Assembly: GCA_041675005.1 (NCBI GenBank)
Contig: JBAYUQ010000005.1
Location: 1-64,000 of the forward strand
Source: PGYR01 sp041675005
GTDB taxonomy: Bacteria > Bacteroidota > Ignavibacteria > Kapaibacteriales > UBA2268
Direction: 5' to 3'
Length of the DNA: 64,000 nt
Shown: positions 53,453 to 61,065 of the stretch, in pieces
Layout of the letters: every line of letters starts with the position of its first letter
Numbering within the stretch: position 1 is the first letter of the stretch
The notes under the pieces: generated by a model
The model's database searches: none
What the model was told of the DNA's origin: nothing
Seen by the model: only the letters and a program-made list of their open reading frames with translations
Position numbers and translations under genes: made by a program

Positions 53453-54916
53453 CTAACTAGTCTCGCCTTGTGATAGTGAGTAGCCGCGTCTTCCTTCGAA
53501 AGTATATAGATTCTCGATCTTTATGAAGTTGAAGCCAGCTGAGTTGAAGTTGCCTAGTAGTTCTACTATAGCGTCATAGCTGAATTCTGCTTGTCCTTCT
53601 GAAGCTTCGTACTGCTCACTTACGAATCGGCAATACCAGTGATCAGAGCAGAATATATCACGCTCTTTACCCGGCCATACAGCTATTCCTCTGTTCGAGA
53701 TTGTCTTTAGCATTGTTCCTTTCGGTGCTAATGGTTGCAGTTCCTTTGCTAATTCGTGTGGGTCTCTGCCCATTGCTACCCAATCGATGAACACATCGAC
53801 ACCGACTAAAGTCTTAGGTACTCGGCGGATATTACAACCCGGGATTACTATTTGGTGATTCGTAGGTCTTGGAATAGTCAGATGCTCAGGTGATTGCCCC
53901 AATCTCGCTATTACCGCTTTCGCAAATTCTTTTGTCCCGACTACTTCGCGAGTGTGTTCACTCTTCATATCGCCAGTGTGTATTCCGTCTTCTATTGTTT
54001 TGAATAGTGCATTTTGGATTTTGTAAGCGTACTCACCTAGATTTAGGTGTACTAGCATCATACAAGCACCGTTAAGCAACCCACTAGGGTTTGCTATGTT
54101 CTTACCAGCTATGTCTGGTGCCGAGCCGTGTATCGCTTCGAACATCGCAACGTTTTCACCAACATTAGACGAGCCACCCAATCCAACAGAACCAGCTATT
54201 TCGGCTGTTACATCAGAGATAATATCGCCATACAGATTCAGAGTTACGATCACGTCGAATCTGTTCGGGTCGTTCGCTACTCTTGCTGTTCCGATATCTA
54301 CGATATAGTGGTCAGATTCTATATCTGGGTACCCTACTCTAACTTCGTTGAAGACTTGGTGGAAGAGTCCATCAGCGTGCTTCATTATATTATCTTTGGT
54401 CATACAAGTAACTTTCTTTCTGCCGTGTGCTTTCGCATATTCGAATGCATATTGGATGATTTTCTCTGAACCCGGTCTTGAGATTAGCTTTAGTGCTTGC
54501 ACTACTTCTGGTGTTTGCTGATGCTCTATACCTGCGTATAGATCTTCCTCATTCTCGCGAACTACTACTAGGTCCATACCCGGAAAGTGTGTTTTGATGT
54601 ACGGATGATACGCCTTTACTGGACGTACGTTTGCAAAAAGTCCTAAAGACTTTCTGATAGTTACGTTCAAGCTTTTGTAACCGCCACCTTGGGGAGTAGT
54701 GATAGGCCCTTTGAGGAATGCACCGTTGCGAGTGATTATATCCCACGCTTCTTCGGGTATTCCAGTTTTAATTCCATCTAGATAGACTTTCTCGCCTACG
54801 CTGATTTCTTCGTATTCTAGAGGTGCACCTGCTGCTTCTAGTATGTCTATCACGGCATCAGTTATTTCTAAACCTATGCCGTCGCCCTTGGCTAATGTTA
54901 CTTTGATTTTTTCCAT
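53453..54916 (-). CDS. icd: Isocitrate dehydrogenase, long form with C-terminal extension
   Basis: Oxidative decarboxylation of isocitrate to 2-oxoglutarate in the TCA cycle. The substrate motif is KSLNVTIRKSLGLFANVRPV, the metal site is NLYGDIISDVTAEIAGSVGLG and the cofactor loop is EAIHGSAPDIAGKNIANPSG. The 487-aa length includes a C-terminal domain of about 145 residues (from NHQIVIPGCNIRR), as in Thermus- and Rickettsia-type enzymes. Cofactor (NAD or NADP) is not assignable with certainty. The ATG at 54916 (MEKIKVTLAKGDGIG) is preferred over an in-frame codon 39 bp upstream. Confidence 0.93.
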   Translation of the reverse strand: MEKIKVTLAKGDGIGLEITDAVIDILEAAGAPLEYEEISVGEKVYLDGIKTGIPEEAWDIITRNGAFLKGPITTPQGGGYKSLNVTIRKSLGLFANVRPVKAYHPYIKTHFPGMDLVVVRENEEDLYAGIEHQQTPEVVQALKLISRPGSEKIIQYAFEYAKAHGRKKVTCMTKDNIMKHADGLFHQVFNEVRVGYPDIESDHYIVDIGTARVANDPNRFDVIVTLNLYGDIISDVTAEIAGSVGLGGSSNVGENVAMFEAIHGSAPDIAGKNIANPSGLLNGACMMLVHLNLGEYAYKIQNALFKTIEDGIHTGDMKSEHTREVVGTKEFAKAVIARLGQSPEHLTIPRPTNHQIVIPGCNIRRVPKTLVGVDVFIDWVAMGRDPHELAKELQPLAPKGTMLKTISNRGIAVWPGKERDIFCSDHWYCRFVSEQYEASEGQAEFSYDAIVELLGNFNSAGFNFIKIENLYTFEGRRGYSLSQGETS

Positions 54917-54955
54917 TTCGTGTTTTTCTGATTGTTTAATGTTTAAGAGATGCAA

Positions 54956-55261
54956 TATAAGAATATCATTAATTCTAAAGAATACAAAGGGGTTATATTC
55001 CGTATTTTTTTAAAATTAATATTTTCATGATTTTTTAGTAGCGCTAGATACGTTTACGTTATATTACTGCCACCACCTCTGCCACCTTGTTCTCAAAACC
55101 ACATATTTCTCTGACAAAAATACTGCCACCGCAACAGTCAAATTGTCGTTAGTCTGCCACATCGTCTGGTAACACGGTTTTGGCACACTTTTCCATTATA
55201 TGTTATTAAACATTGACAATAACATTAAAACAAATAAAAATACAAAATAAGGAGATATAAA
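54956..55261. promoter_or_regulatory. Regulatory region upstream of the hsp20 pair
   Basis: No coding region. The heptamer CTGCCAC occurs four times (55067-55073, 55079-55085, 55123-55129, 55154-55160), and TTGGCAC once near 55180. A TTGACA lies near 55214 and a strong ribosome-binding site AAGGAGA just before the first Hsp20 gene. The repeats could be regulator sites; the dnaK upstream region also has paired TGGCA and TGCCA. Confidence 0.45.
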
Positions 55262-55669
55262 ATGTTAGTTCAAAGAAGAATGCCAATGACAGATTTCGAT
55301 AGATTTTTCAGCCCAGTTGGAGTTGAGAGTCCAGAAAGAACAAACGACGTAAAGCCAAGAGTGAGAGTATCGGACATAGATGATATGCTGAACTTCACTA
55401 TAGAGCTACCCGGAGTTGACAAAACTACTATGAAGTTGGTAGTGAACGACGAAAACGTGATGACTGTGAGTGGCGAAAGAGAAATAGAAACAAAAGAAAA
55501 CGAAACAATGATGATGAATGAGTTTGACTCTGTTAGTTATAAGAGATCTTTCATAATCCCAACGAAATACGAAACTGATAAAATAGAAGCGAATTTCAAG
55601 AATGGGTTATTGCTGATTAGCATTCCCAAAAAAGAAACGCTAAAACCAAAAACAATTAATATTAAATAA
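55262..55669 (+). CDS. Small heat-shock protein, Hsp20 family (first of a pair)
   Basis: A 135-aa holdase with an alpha-crystallin domain at about residues 38-125 (DDMLNFTIELPGVDKTTMKL, then YKRSFIIPTKYETDKIEANF, GLLLISIPKK). A short N-terminal arm and an IxI-like tail (INI) fit oligomer formation. It binds unfolding proteins for later rescue by DnaK. It is followed 21 bp later by a second Hsp20 gene. Confidence 0.93.
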   Translation: MLVQRRMPMTDFDRFFSPVGVESPERTNDVKPRVRVSDIDDMLNFTIELPGVDKTTMKLVVNDENVMTVSGEREIETKENETMMMNEFDSVSYKRSFIIPTKYETDKIEANFKNGLLLISIPKKETLKPKTINIK

Positions 55670-55690
55670 AAAAATATAGGAGATACTAAA

Positions 55691-56143
55691 ATGAGTTTAG
55701 TAAAATTTGAGCCGTTCAGAAATTTGAACCAATTAAGCAGAAGAATGAATAGCATGATGAACGAATTTGACACAGATGCTGTATTCAATTCTCGCAACGG
55801 ATTCAACCCGACAGTAGATGTTCACGAAGATGAGAAGAACATCACTATAGAAGCGGAAATCCCAGGTGTAAAAAAAGAAGATATAAAAGTAAGCGTGAAC
55901 GACGAAAACATCTTAGTTCTGAAAGGTACTAAGAACAGAGAAACTAAGACAGAAGACACGAAAGACGGCGCTACATACTTAAGAGTAGAGCGTAGCTTCG
56001 GTGAGTTCACTCGCTCGTTCGTATTGCCAGACAATGTAAATACGGATAGCATAGATGCAGAATTCAAAGATGGATTGCTAAAAGTAGTTCTTGAGAAAAA
56101 AGAACCAGCAAAACCGAAAGAGCTAGAAGTAAGCATCAAATAA
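55691..56143 (+). CDS. Small heat-shock protein, Hsp20 family (second of a pair)
   Basis: A 150-aa Hsp20 with a longer N-terminal arm (LNQLSRRMNSMMNEFDTD), a crystallin domain (NITIEAEIPGVKKEDIKVSV, then FTRSFVLPDNVNTDSIDAEF, GLLKVVLEKKEPAKPKELEV) and a C-terminal SIK. It is clearly diverged from the first copy, and could form mixed oligomers. A GC-rich palindrome follows at 56165-56182. Confidence 0.93.
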   Translation: MSLVKFEPFRNLNQLSRRMNSMMNEFDTDAVFNSRNGFNPTVDVHEDEKNITIEAEIPGVKKEDIKVSVNDENILVLKGTKNRETKTEDTKDGATYLRVERSFGEFTRSFVLPDNVNTDSIDAEFKDGLLKVVLEKKEPAKPKELEVSIK

Positions 56144-56164
56144 GTGTAGATAAAGTTCTAATCT

Positions 56165-56182
56165 CGCCCTAGTAATAGGGCG
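56165..56182 (+). terminator. Palindrome after the hsp20 pair, possible terminator
   Basis: CGCCCT-AGTAAT-AGGGCG is a perfect six-bp GC-rich stem 21 bp after the second Hsp20 gene. It lacks a T-run on either strand, so it may stabilise the message end instead of terminating strongly. Confidence 0.45.
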
Positions 56183-56186
56183 GGAA

Positions 56187-56639
56187 TTAGTTAAGCTGTT
56201 CATTGAAAAAGGTATAATAAAACACAATTATTAATACAAGAGTAACTGCTATTAGAGTATATTTTTTTAAGCTCGGGGATTCACCTTTTTGCATTAACTC
56301 TATTGAGTCTTGGCCATAATCATTTTCACTTTCTCCTTCTCGGAAAGTCAATAATAAACCATAATAAATATCCAGTATTGGAATTATTAAATAGAATATT
56401 TGAAATCCACTACTACCTATGTCATGAAATCTACGGATAATAGATGATATGTTTGAAATAAGTAGAATCAGCAATACTGCAATTAATATAGCAGAAGAGG
56501 AATGGAAATCTGAATTGAATATTTTTATAAGGCACAATAAATGAAAGAAAAGTAGAAGAAGAATTAAATTATGGAAAATATATTGCCCTCTGCTAAGACG
56601 GCCATTAAAAGAAAAAATGTGATTTAGAATCTTCTGCAT
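56187..56639 (-). CDS. DUF805 family membrane protein
   Basis: A 150-aa inner-membrane protein with about four spans. It has the DUF805 pattern: FSFNGRLSRGQYIFHNLILL at the start, IRRFHDIGSSGFQIFYLIIP in the middle and a REGESENDYG end. Function unknown. It is convergent with the hsp20 pair and divergent from dnaK, and is not part of either unit. Confidence 0.88.
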   Translation of the reverse strand: MQKILNHIFSFNGRLSRGQYIFHNLILLLLFFHLLCLIKIFNSDFHSSSAILIAVLLILLISNISSIIRRFHDIGSSGFQIFYLIIPILDIYYGLLLTFREGESENDYGQDSIELMQKGESPSLKKYTLIAVTLVLIIVFYYTFFNEQLN

Positions 56640-56722
56640 ACATTCCCTATATGTAAATATTGAATAGTTTATAATTCTAAAATACTTTTATTCATTGAAT
56701 TAAGAAAGGTAAGTTTAAAACT

Positions 56723-56741
56723 TGGCACAATAATTTTGCCA
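56723..56741. promoter_or_regulatory. TGGCA-N9-TGCCA inverted repeat upstream of dnaK
   Basis: Five-base arms spaced by nine bases, the same spacing as the CIRCE heat-shock operator but not its sequence. A second inverted repeat ATTTCAG/CTGAAAT lies just downstream (about 56745-56795) and could fold in the dnaK leader. Both are candidates for heat-shock control. Confidence 0.4.
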
Positions 56742-56842
56742 TACATTTCAGAACATAAATAATGTTAGATAAGACATTGTGTCCTGAAATATGTGACATA
56801 ACGACAAAATAATGAAATTTAATAAAACAAAAGGATATTAAA

Positions 56843-58765
56843 ATGGGTAAAATAATAGGAATTGATTTAGGAACGACAAATTCGTGCGTTTCTGTAATGG
56901 AAGGCGGTTCACCAGAGGTAATAACTAATGCCGAAGGTTCTAGAACTACGCCATCTATGGTAGCATTCACTAAAACTGGCGATAGACTAGTTGGTCAAGC
57001 TGCTAAAAGACAATCAGTTACTAATCCGCATAACACTATCTACTCTATCAAGAGATTTATGGGTAGCCGTTTGGATGAAGTAAACGAAGAAGCAAAATTA
57101 GTACCTTATAAAGTAATTCCGTCTGATGATGGAAATTCAATAAGAGTAGATATAGACGGAAAGAAATATTCTGCTCCAGAAATATCAGCAATGATTTTGA
57201 CAAAAATGAAGCAAACTGCTGAAGAGTATTTGGGTGAAAAAGTTGAGGAAGCTGTAATCACAGTTCCCGCTTATTTCAACGATGCACAAAGACAAGCAAC
57301 AAAAGATGCTGGCGAAATCGCTGGTCTTAAAGTAAAGCGTATAATCAACGAGCCGACTGCTGCTGCATTAGCTTACGGATTAGACAAGAAACACAAAAAT
57401 ATGACAGTAGCTGTTTACGATTTGGGTGGTGGTACATTCGACGTATCTATACTAGAAATCGGTGACGGCGTATTCGAAGTTAAATCTACTAATGGTGATA
57501 CTCACCTTGGTGGTGACAATTTTGACAGAAAATTGATTGACTTTTTGGCAGATGAGTTCAAAAAGCAAGAAGGTATAGACCTACGTGACGATGCTATGGC
57601 ATTACAAAGATTGCGTGAAGCTGGTGAAAAAGCTAAGATAGAGCTTTCTGGCTCTATGCAAACTGACGTAAACTTGCCGTTCATCACTGCTACACAAGAC
57701 GGCCCTAAGCACTTGAACGTAACTTTGACTCGTTCGAAGTTCGAGAGCTTATGTGAAGATTTGTTCCAAAGAACATTGAAACCTTGTGAGCAAGCTGTGA
57801 AAGATGCAGGTATTGCAAATCACGAAGTAGATGAGATTATCTTAGTAGGTGGATCAACTCGTATCCCTAAGATACAAGAATTAGTAAAAGATTTCTTCGG
57901 AAAAGAGCCATCAAAAGGGGTTAACCCCGATGAAGTAGTAGCAATCGGTGCTGCTATCCAAGGTGGTGTATTGGGCGGAGACGTAACGGACGTATTGTTA
58001 TTAGACGTTACTCCACTTACTTTGGGTATCGAAACATTAGGCGGTGTATTAACTCCGATGATACCTTCGAACACAACTATACCGACTAAAAAATCGGAAG
58101 TATTCTCGACTGCGGCTGACAACCAGCCATCAGTAGAAGTACACGTACTACAAGGTGAGCGTAAGATGGCTGCGGACAATCGTTCGCTAGGTAAATTCCA
58201 CTTAGACGGAATACCACCAGCACAACGCGGTGTACCTCAAGTAGAAGTAACATTCGACATAGACGCTAACGGTATCTTGCAAGTATATGCGAAAGACAAA
58301 GGAACAGGCAAAGAACAAAAAATTCGTATCGAATCTTCATCTGGATTATCTCCTGAAGATATCGAGAAAATGAAAAAAGATGCTGAGTTGAACGCAGAAG
58401 CTGATAAAATCAAGAAAGAAGCTGTAGATACTCGTAACCAAGCAGACTCTTTGATAGCACAAACTAATAAGCAAATGAAGGAATTAGGTGAAAAATTAAC
58501 TCAAGAGCAAATTTCAAAAATCGAAAGTGCAAAAAGCAGATTAGAAACAGCTATGAAAGAAAACGAAGCTGACCTAAAACCTGCTATGGAAGAGCTAAAC
58601 AAAGCATGGAGCGAAGCATCGCAAAACATGTATGGTGACGGCAATGCACAGGGTACTCCAGGTGCTGCACCGAGTGGCGAGCCAACAGGCGAACCAGCTC
58701 CAAGTGCTGAAGAAGACGTAGAAGAAGCCGATTACACAGTAGTTGACGACGAAGACAAGAAGTAA
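56843..58765 (+). CDS. dnaK: Chaperone protein DnaK (Hsp70)
   Basis: A 640-aa Hsp70. The nucleotide-binding domain starts KIIGIDLGTTNSCVSVMEGG and contains AVYDLGGGTFDVSILEIGDG and EIILVGGSTRIPKIQ; the linker DVLLLDVTPLTLGIETLGG leads to the substrate-binding domain, and the C-terminus ends in the conserved acidic EEADYTVVDDEDKK. It refolds proteins with DnaJ and GrpE, which are not in the window. The ribosome-binding site AAAGGA is about 9 bp upstream. Its 3' untranslated region contains two modules of the dispersed repeat before the terminator. Confidence 0.98.
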   Translation: MGKIIGIDLGTTNSCVSVMEGGSPEVITNAEGSRTTPSMVAFTKTGDRLVGQAAKRQSVTNPHNTIYSIKRFMGSRLDEVNEEAKLVPYKVIPSDDGNSIRVDIDGKKYSAPEISAMILTKMKQTAEEYLGEKVEEAVITVPAYFNDAQRQATKDAGEIAGLKVKRIINEPTAAALAYGLDKKHKNMTVAVYDLGGGTFDVSILEIGDGVFEVKSTNGDTHLGGDNFDRKLIDFLADEFKKQEGIDLRDDAMALQRLREAGEKAKIELSGSMQTDVNLPFITATQDGPKHLNVTLTRSKFESLCEDLFQRTLKPCEQAVKDAGIANHEVDEIILVGGSTRIPKIQELVKDFFGKEPSKGVNPDEVVAIGAAIQGGVLGGDVTDVLLLDVTPLTLGIETLGGVLTPMIPSNTTIPTKKSEVFSTAADNQPSVEVHVLQGERKMAADNRSLGKFHLDGIPPAQRGVPQVEVTFDIDANGILQVYAKDKGTGKEQKIRIESSSGLSPEDIEKMKKDAELNAEADKIKKEAVDTRNQADSLIAQTNKQMKELGEKLTQEQISKIESAKSRLETAMKENEADLKPAMEELNKAWSEASQNMYGDGNAQGTPGAAPSGEPTGEPAPSAEEDVEEADYTVVDDEDKK

Positions 58766-58769
58766 CATC

Positions 58770-58862
58770 TGGGAATTCCCCTCTTTTAGAGGGGTGGATC
58801 ACGCCGAAGGCGTGAGACGGGGTGTTTCAAGTACGTAGAGACGTATTGCATACGTCTCAAAT
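58770..58862. repeat. Dispersed hairpin repeat modules in the dnaK 3' region
   Basis: CCCCTC-TTTTA-GAGGGG (58782-58798), CACGCC-GAA-GGCGTG (about 58799-58814) and the GAGACGTAT/ATACGTCTC palindrome (58838-58858) follow the dnaK stop and precede its terminator, so they are transcribed with dnaK. Confidence 0.8.
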
Positions 58863-58880
58863 GAAAAACAATAGACTACC

Positions 58881-58911
58881 AAGACGCATAGAAATATGCG
58901 TCTTTTTTTTT
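58881..58911 (+). terminator. Rho-independent terminator of dnaK
   Basis: A ten-bp perfect stem AAGACGCATA/TATGCGTCTT with a GAAA tetraloop is followed by a long T-run. Very strong by appearance, 115 bp after the dnaK stop. Confidence 0.92.
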
Positions 58912-58984
58912 GTTTATATTATCTGAACACGATAGTAAGATGGAGAAGATTGACAGGATGATACTATTTATCTGGATCAGAATT

Positions 58985-59275
58985 GTAGAGGCGTATTGCA
59001 TACGTCTCAAATCCCTTTGTTAACCACGTCACTTGAGAGGGAGCGTAGCGACCGAAGAGTCCAGGAGAACTCCGTAGGAGTACAATAGTAATGAGACTAA
59101 AATCCTAAGTGGGTTTGGGTATGTCTGCAATCCATTAGCTAAAGCCAACGGCAATACACAACAATATTCTTTTGGAGGAGCTGTCAGAACAATCCCGTCA
59201 CCCTGAGCGCAGCGAAGGGTCTCCTTTTTTATGCAGACTCTTCATTCTAATTCGTTCCATTTAGAGTGACGAATT
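58985..59275. repeat. Dispersed hairpin-array repeat, copy at 59 kb
   Basis: Contains a GCGTAT/ATACGT palindrome copy (58985-59012), then 59020-59160, an inverted copy of 10061-10205, with the ACTCC-GTA-GGAGT and CCATTAGC-TAAA-GCCAACGG hairpins, and a further module GTCACCCTGAGCGCAGCGAA near 59198-59217. No coding sequence was seen in 58912-59308. Confidence 0.85.
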
Positions 59276-59308
59276 TCATTTATAAACTAATAATCCATTG
59301 TCGTTAAT

Positions 59309-60628
59309 CTACTCCACCACCACCAGCTTCCCATTAAACTCAACACTATTATTCTTAGAAACAGTGTATAAGTAAACGCCATTAGTAAGGTCTATTAACT
59401 CGACTGGCTCGAAGACGAAGCCGTAGCTAGATTTTATATTTCTTGTCATTAACGATTGACCAGAACTGTTGTATAAGCTAAAACTATAAGTCGCATGTGA
59501 TTCATCGTTTATTGCTATTTCTAAGTTATCGCCTGATTGATAGACTCTAAACTTATCATTAGAACTTATCTCTTCTACATCTGTTACCGTTTCAAGTCTG
59601 AATATACCTGTAGATATAGAACCATAAATAGCATATTCACCAGCCCATTCTATTTCAGAACCAAGACTTCTCATTTCATCTTGGAAAGGGTGTTGGTACC
59701 ACGACTCACCACCATCAGTTGTTTCTAATATTTTGCCCCAACTCCCAACAACAATTCCATTTTTCTCATCTTTGAATGCAACCCTTCTCAATCCAAAACC
59801 AGGGTCATTTAACTGATCCATCAACTTTATCCAAGTCTTCCCTCTATCGGTTGATTTCCACACTAAATCTTTGGAATAATGTGCAACTCCTGTGAACTGA
59901 TGACCGCAAGCGTATATAAGATTGTGACTAACAAATGAAAGATGATTAATACTTCTTTTGTCTTCTCCTTCTGGTATTTCTTCACCAATATTATATTGCG
60001 ACCACTCATCGTTTGAGATATTATATTGCATAAATTCTTCAGAGTTTGTTACATATTTAAGTACAGCAATATTATTCGAATCGATAAAAAAAATGGGGTC
60101 TCCTGAGAATATGGAATCTGGTCTAGGTACTAATGTATAAGTGTCCCAATTATCTCGTGTATATATAAGATGCGTTCTAGTTATGCTTGCACCTAACTGT
60201 TTATTGTACATCGCAACTGCGTATAGCCGTTCGACCGAATTTAATAAATAAAGTTCTTCAAAGTAAACTCTTTTAAATGTTTTACCAGCATCTATACTTT
60301 TTTCTAATACCGCTCCTTCAGTAAAAATCATATACATTTGGAGAGAATCGTAGGCAAGACAATGATAAATAGTTCTTATAGAATCAAATTTTGGTATATT
60401 TCTATTAAAAGTTGAAAATTTGAACCATGTATCTCCTTGATCTGTTGACTTATATATTGAACTATGGTCAACGGTACCAACAAAGGTTACACAATTCAAT
60501 GAATCTATACATTTTATTGGTTCAAATGAAGGATATTCTTCTGGAATTCCTTTCAAAACCCATCTTTTCTCAGCTTGTAAACTAGAAGCCAGAAATAGGG
60601 TAAACATTATAATTATAAGTGTATTCAT
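59309..60628 (-). CDS. Secreted YCF48/BNR-like repeat protein with type IX sorting domain
   Basis: A 439-aa exported protein. The signal peptide ends LASSLQA. BNR/sortilin-like propeller units are visible (SIYKSTDQGDTWFKF, KSTDRGKTWIKLMD, LETTDGGESWYQHP). The last 80 residues form a T9SS sorting domain (FRVYQSGDNLEIAI, ending TNGVYLYTVSKNNSVEFNGKLVVV in two blocks). It should be secreted by the type IX system. The ligand is unknown. This is the second such cargo in the window. Confidence 0.87.
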   Translation of the reverse strand: MNTLIIIMFTLFLASSLQAEKRWVLKGIPEEYPSFEPIKCIDSLNCVTFVGTVDHSSIYKSTDQGDTWFKFSTFNRNIPKFDSIRTIYHCLAYDSLQMYMIFTEGAVLEKSIDAGKTFKRVYFEELYLLNSVERLYAVAMYNKQLGASITRTHLIYTRDNWDTYTLVPRPDSIFSGDPIFFIDSNNIAVLKYVTNSEEFMQYNISNDEWSQYNIGEEIPEGEDKRSINHLSFVSHNLIYACGHQFTGVAHYSKDLVWKSTDRGKTWIKLMDQLNDPGFGLRRVAFKDEKNGIVVGSWGKILETTDGGESWYQHPFQDEMRSLGSEIEWAGEYAIYGSISTGIFRLETVTDVEEISSNDKFRVYQSGDNLEIAINDESHATYSFSLYNSSGQSLMTRNIKSSYGFVFEPVELIDLTNGVYLYTVSKNNSVEFNGKLVVVE

Positions 60629-61065
60629 TCTGTTAAATTACTAAAAATATAAGTAAGATGGAAGGAAATTGTGGATTGGTAGATGAAATTGTGCTATGAT
60701 TTTTTGCCTGTAACGCCTGCTCTGAACATCGCCGAATTAAGAGAATCAAGGAGGATTTAAATGCGTTTATAGAGGTTGTTCGGAATATTGCATTCCGATT
60801 ATTTCTCCTAGACTCTTCATTTCGGCTTCGCTCAATACAAGCTAACGCCTACACTGTTATCAGAGTGACTTTATTTTTTGATAGAGATTCCCACTCTTCG
60901 CTCTAAATGACGCGGACTTCTAGGACTCAGTTATAAAATAATTAGCCAATGCTTTTAAGTCCACTTCTCATACTTATTACAATAAAAACGGTATTTATTC
61001 TTATTTTAGTGAACTCTAAAGTATTACAATTAGATAAGTTTATAAATAATCAAACAAGCGATAAA
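60629..61065. repeat. Intergenic region with partial hairpin-array repeat
   Basis: Bases 60780-60925 carry repeat modules: CGGAAT-ATTGC-ATTCCG (60781-60797) directly before the shared TCTCCTAGACTCTTC, then CGGCTTCGCTCAA and CAGAGTGAC-like blocks. The rest is AT-rich with no gene; an in-frame ATG at 60949 belongs to a non-homologous extension of the PaaZ-like gene. Confidence 0.75.

Noticed and set aside
56721..56741. Possible sigma-54 promoter upstream of dnaK (TTGGCAC...TTGCC)
   Set aside because: The GG and GC elements are 12 bases apart instead of 10, so it does not fit the sigma-54 consensus.
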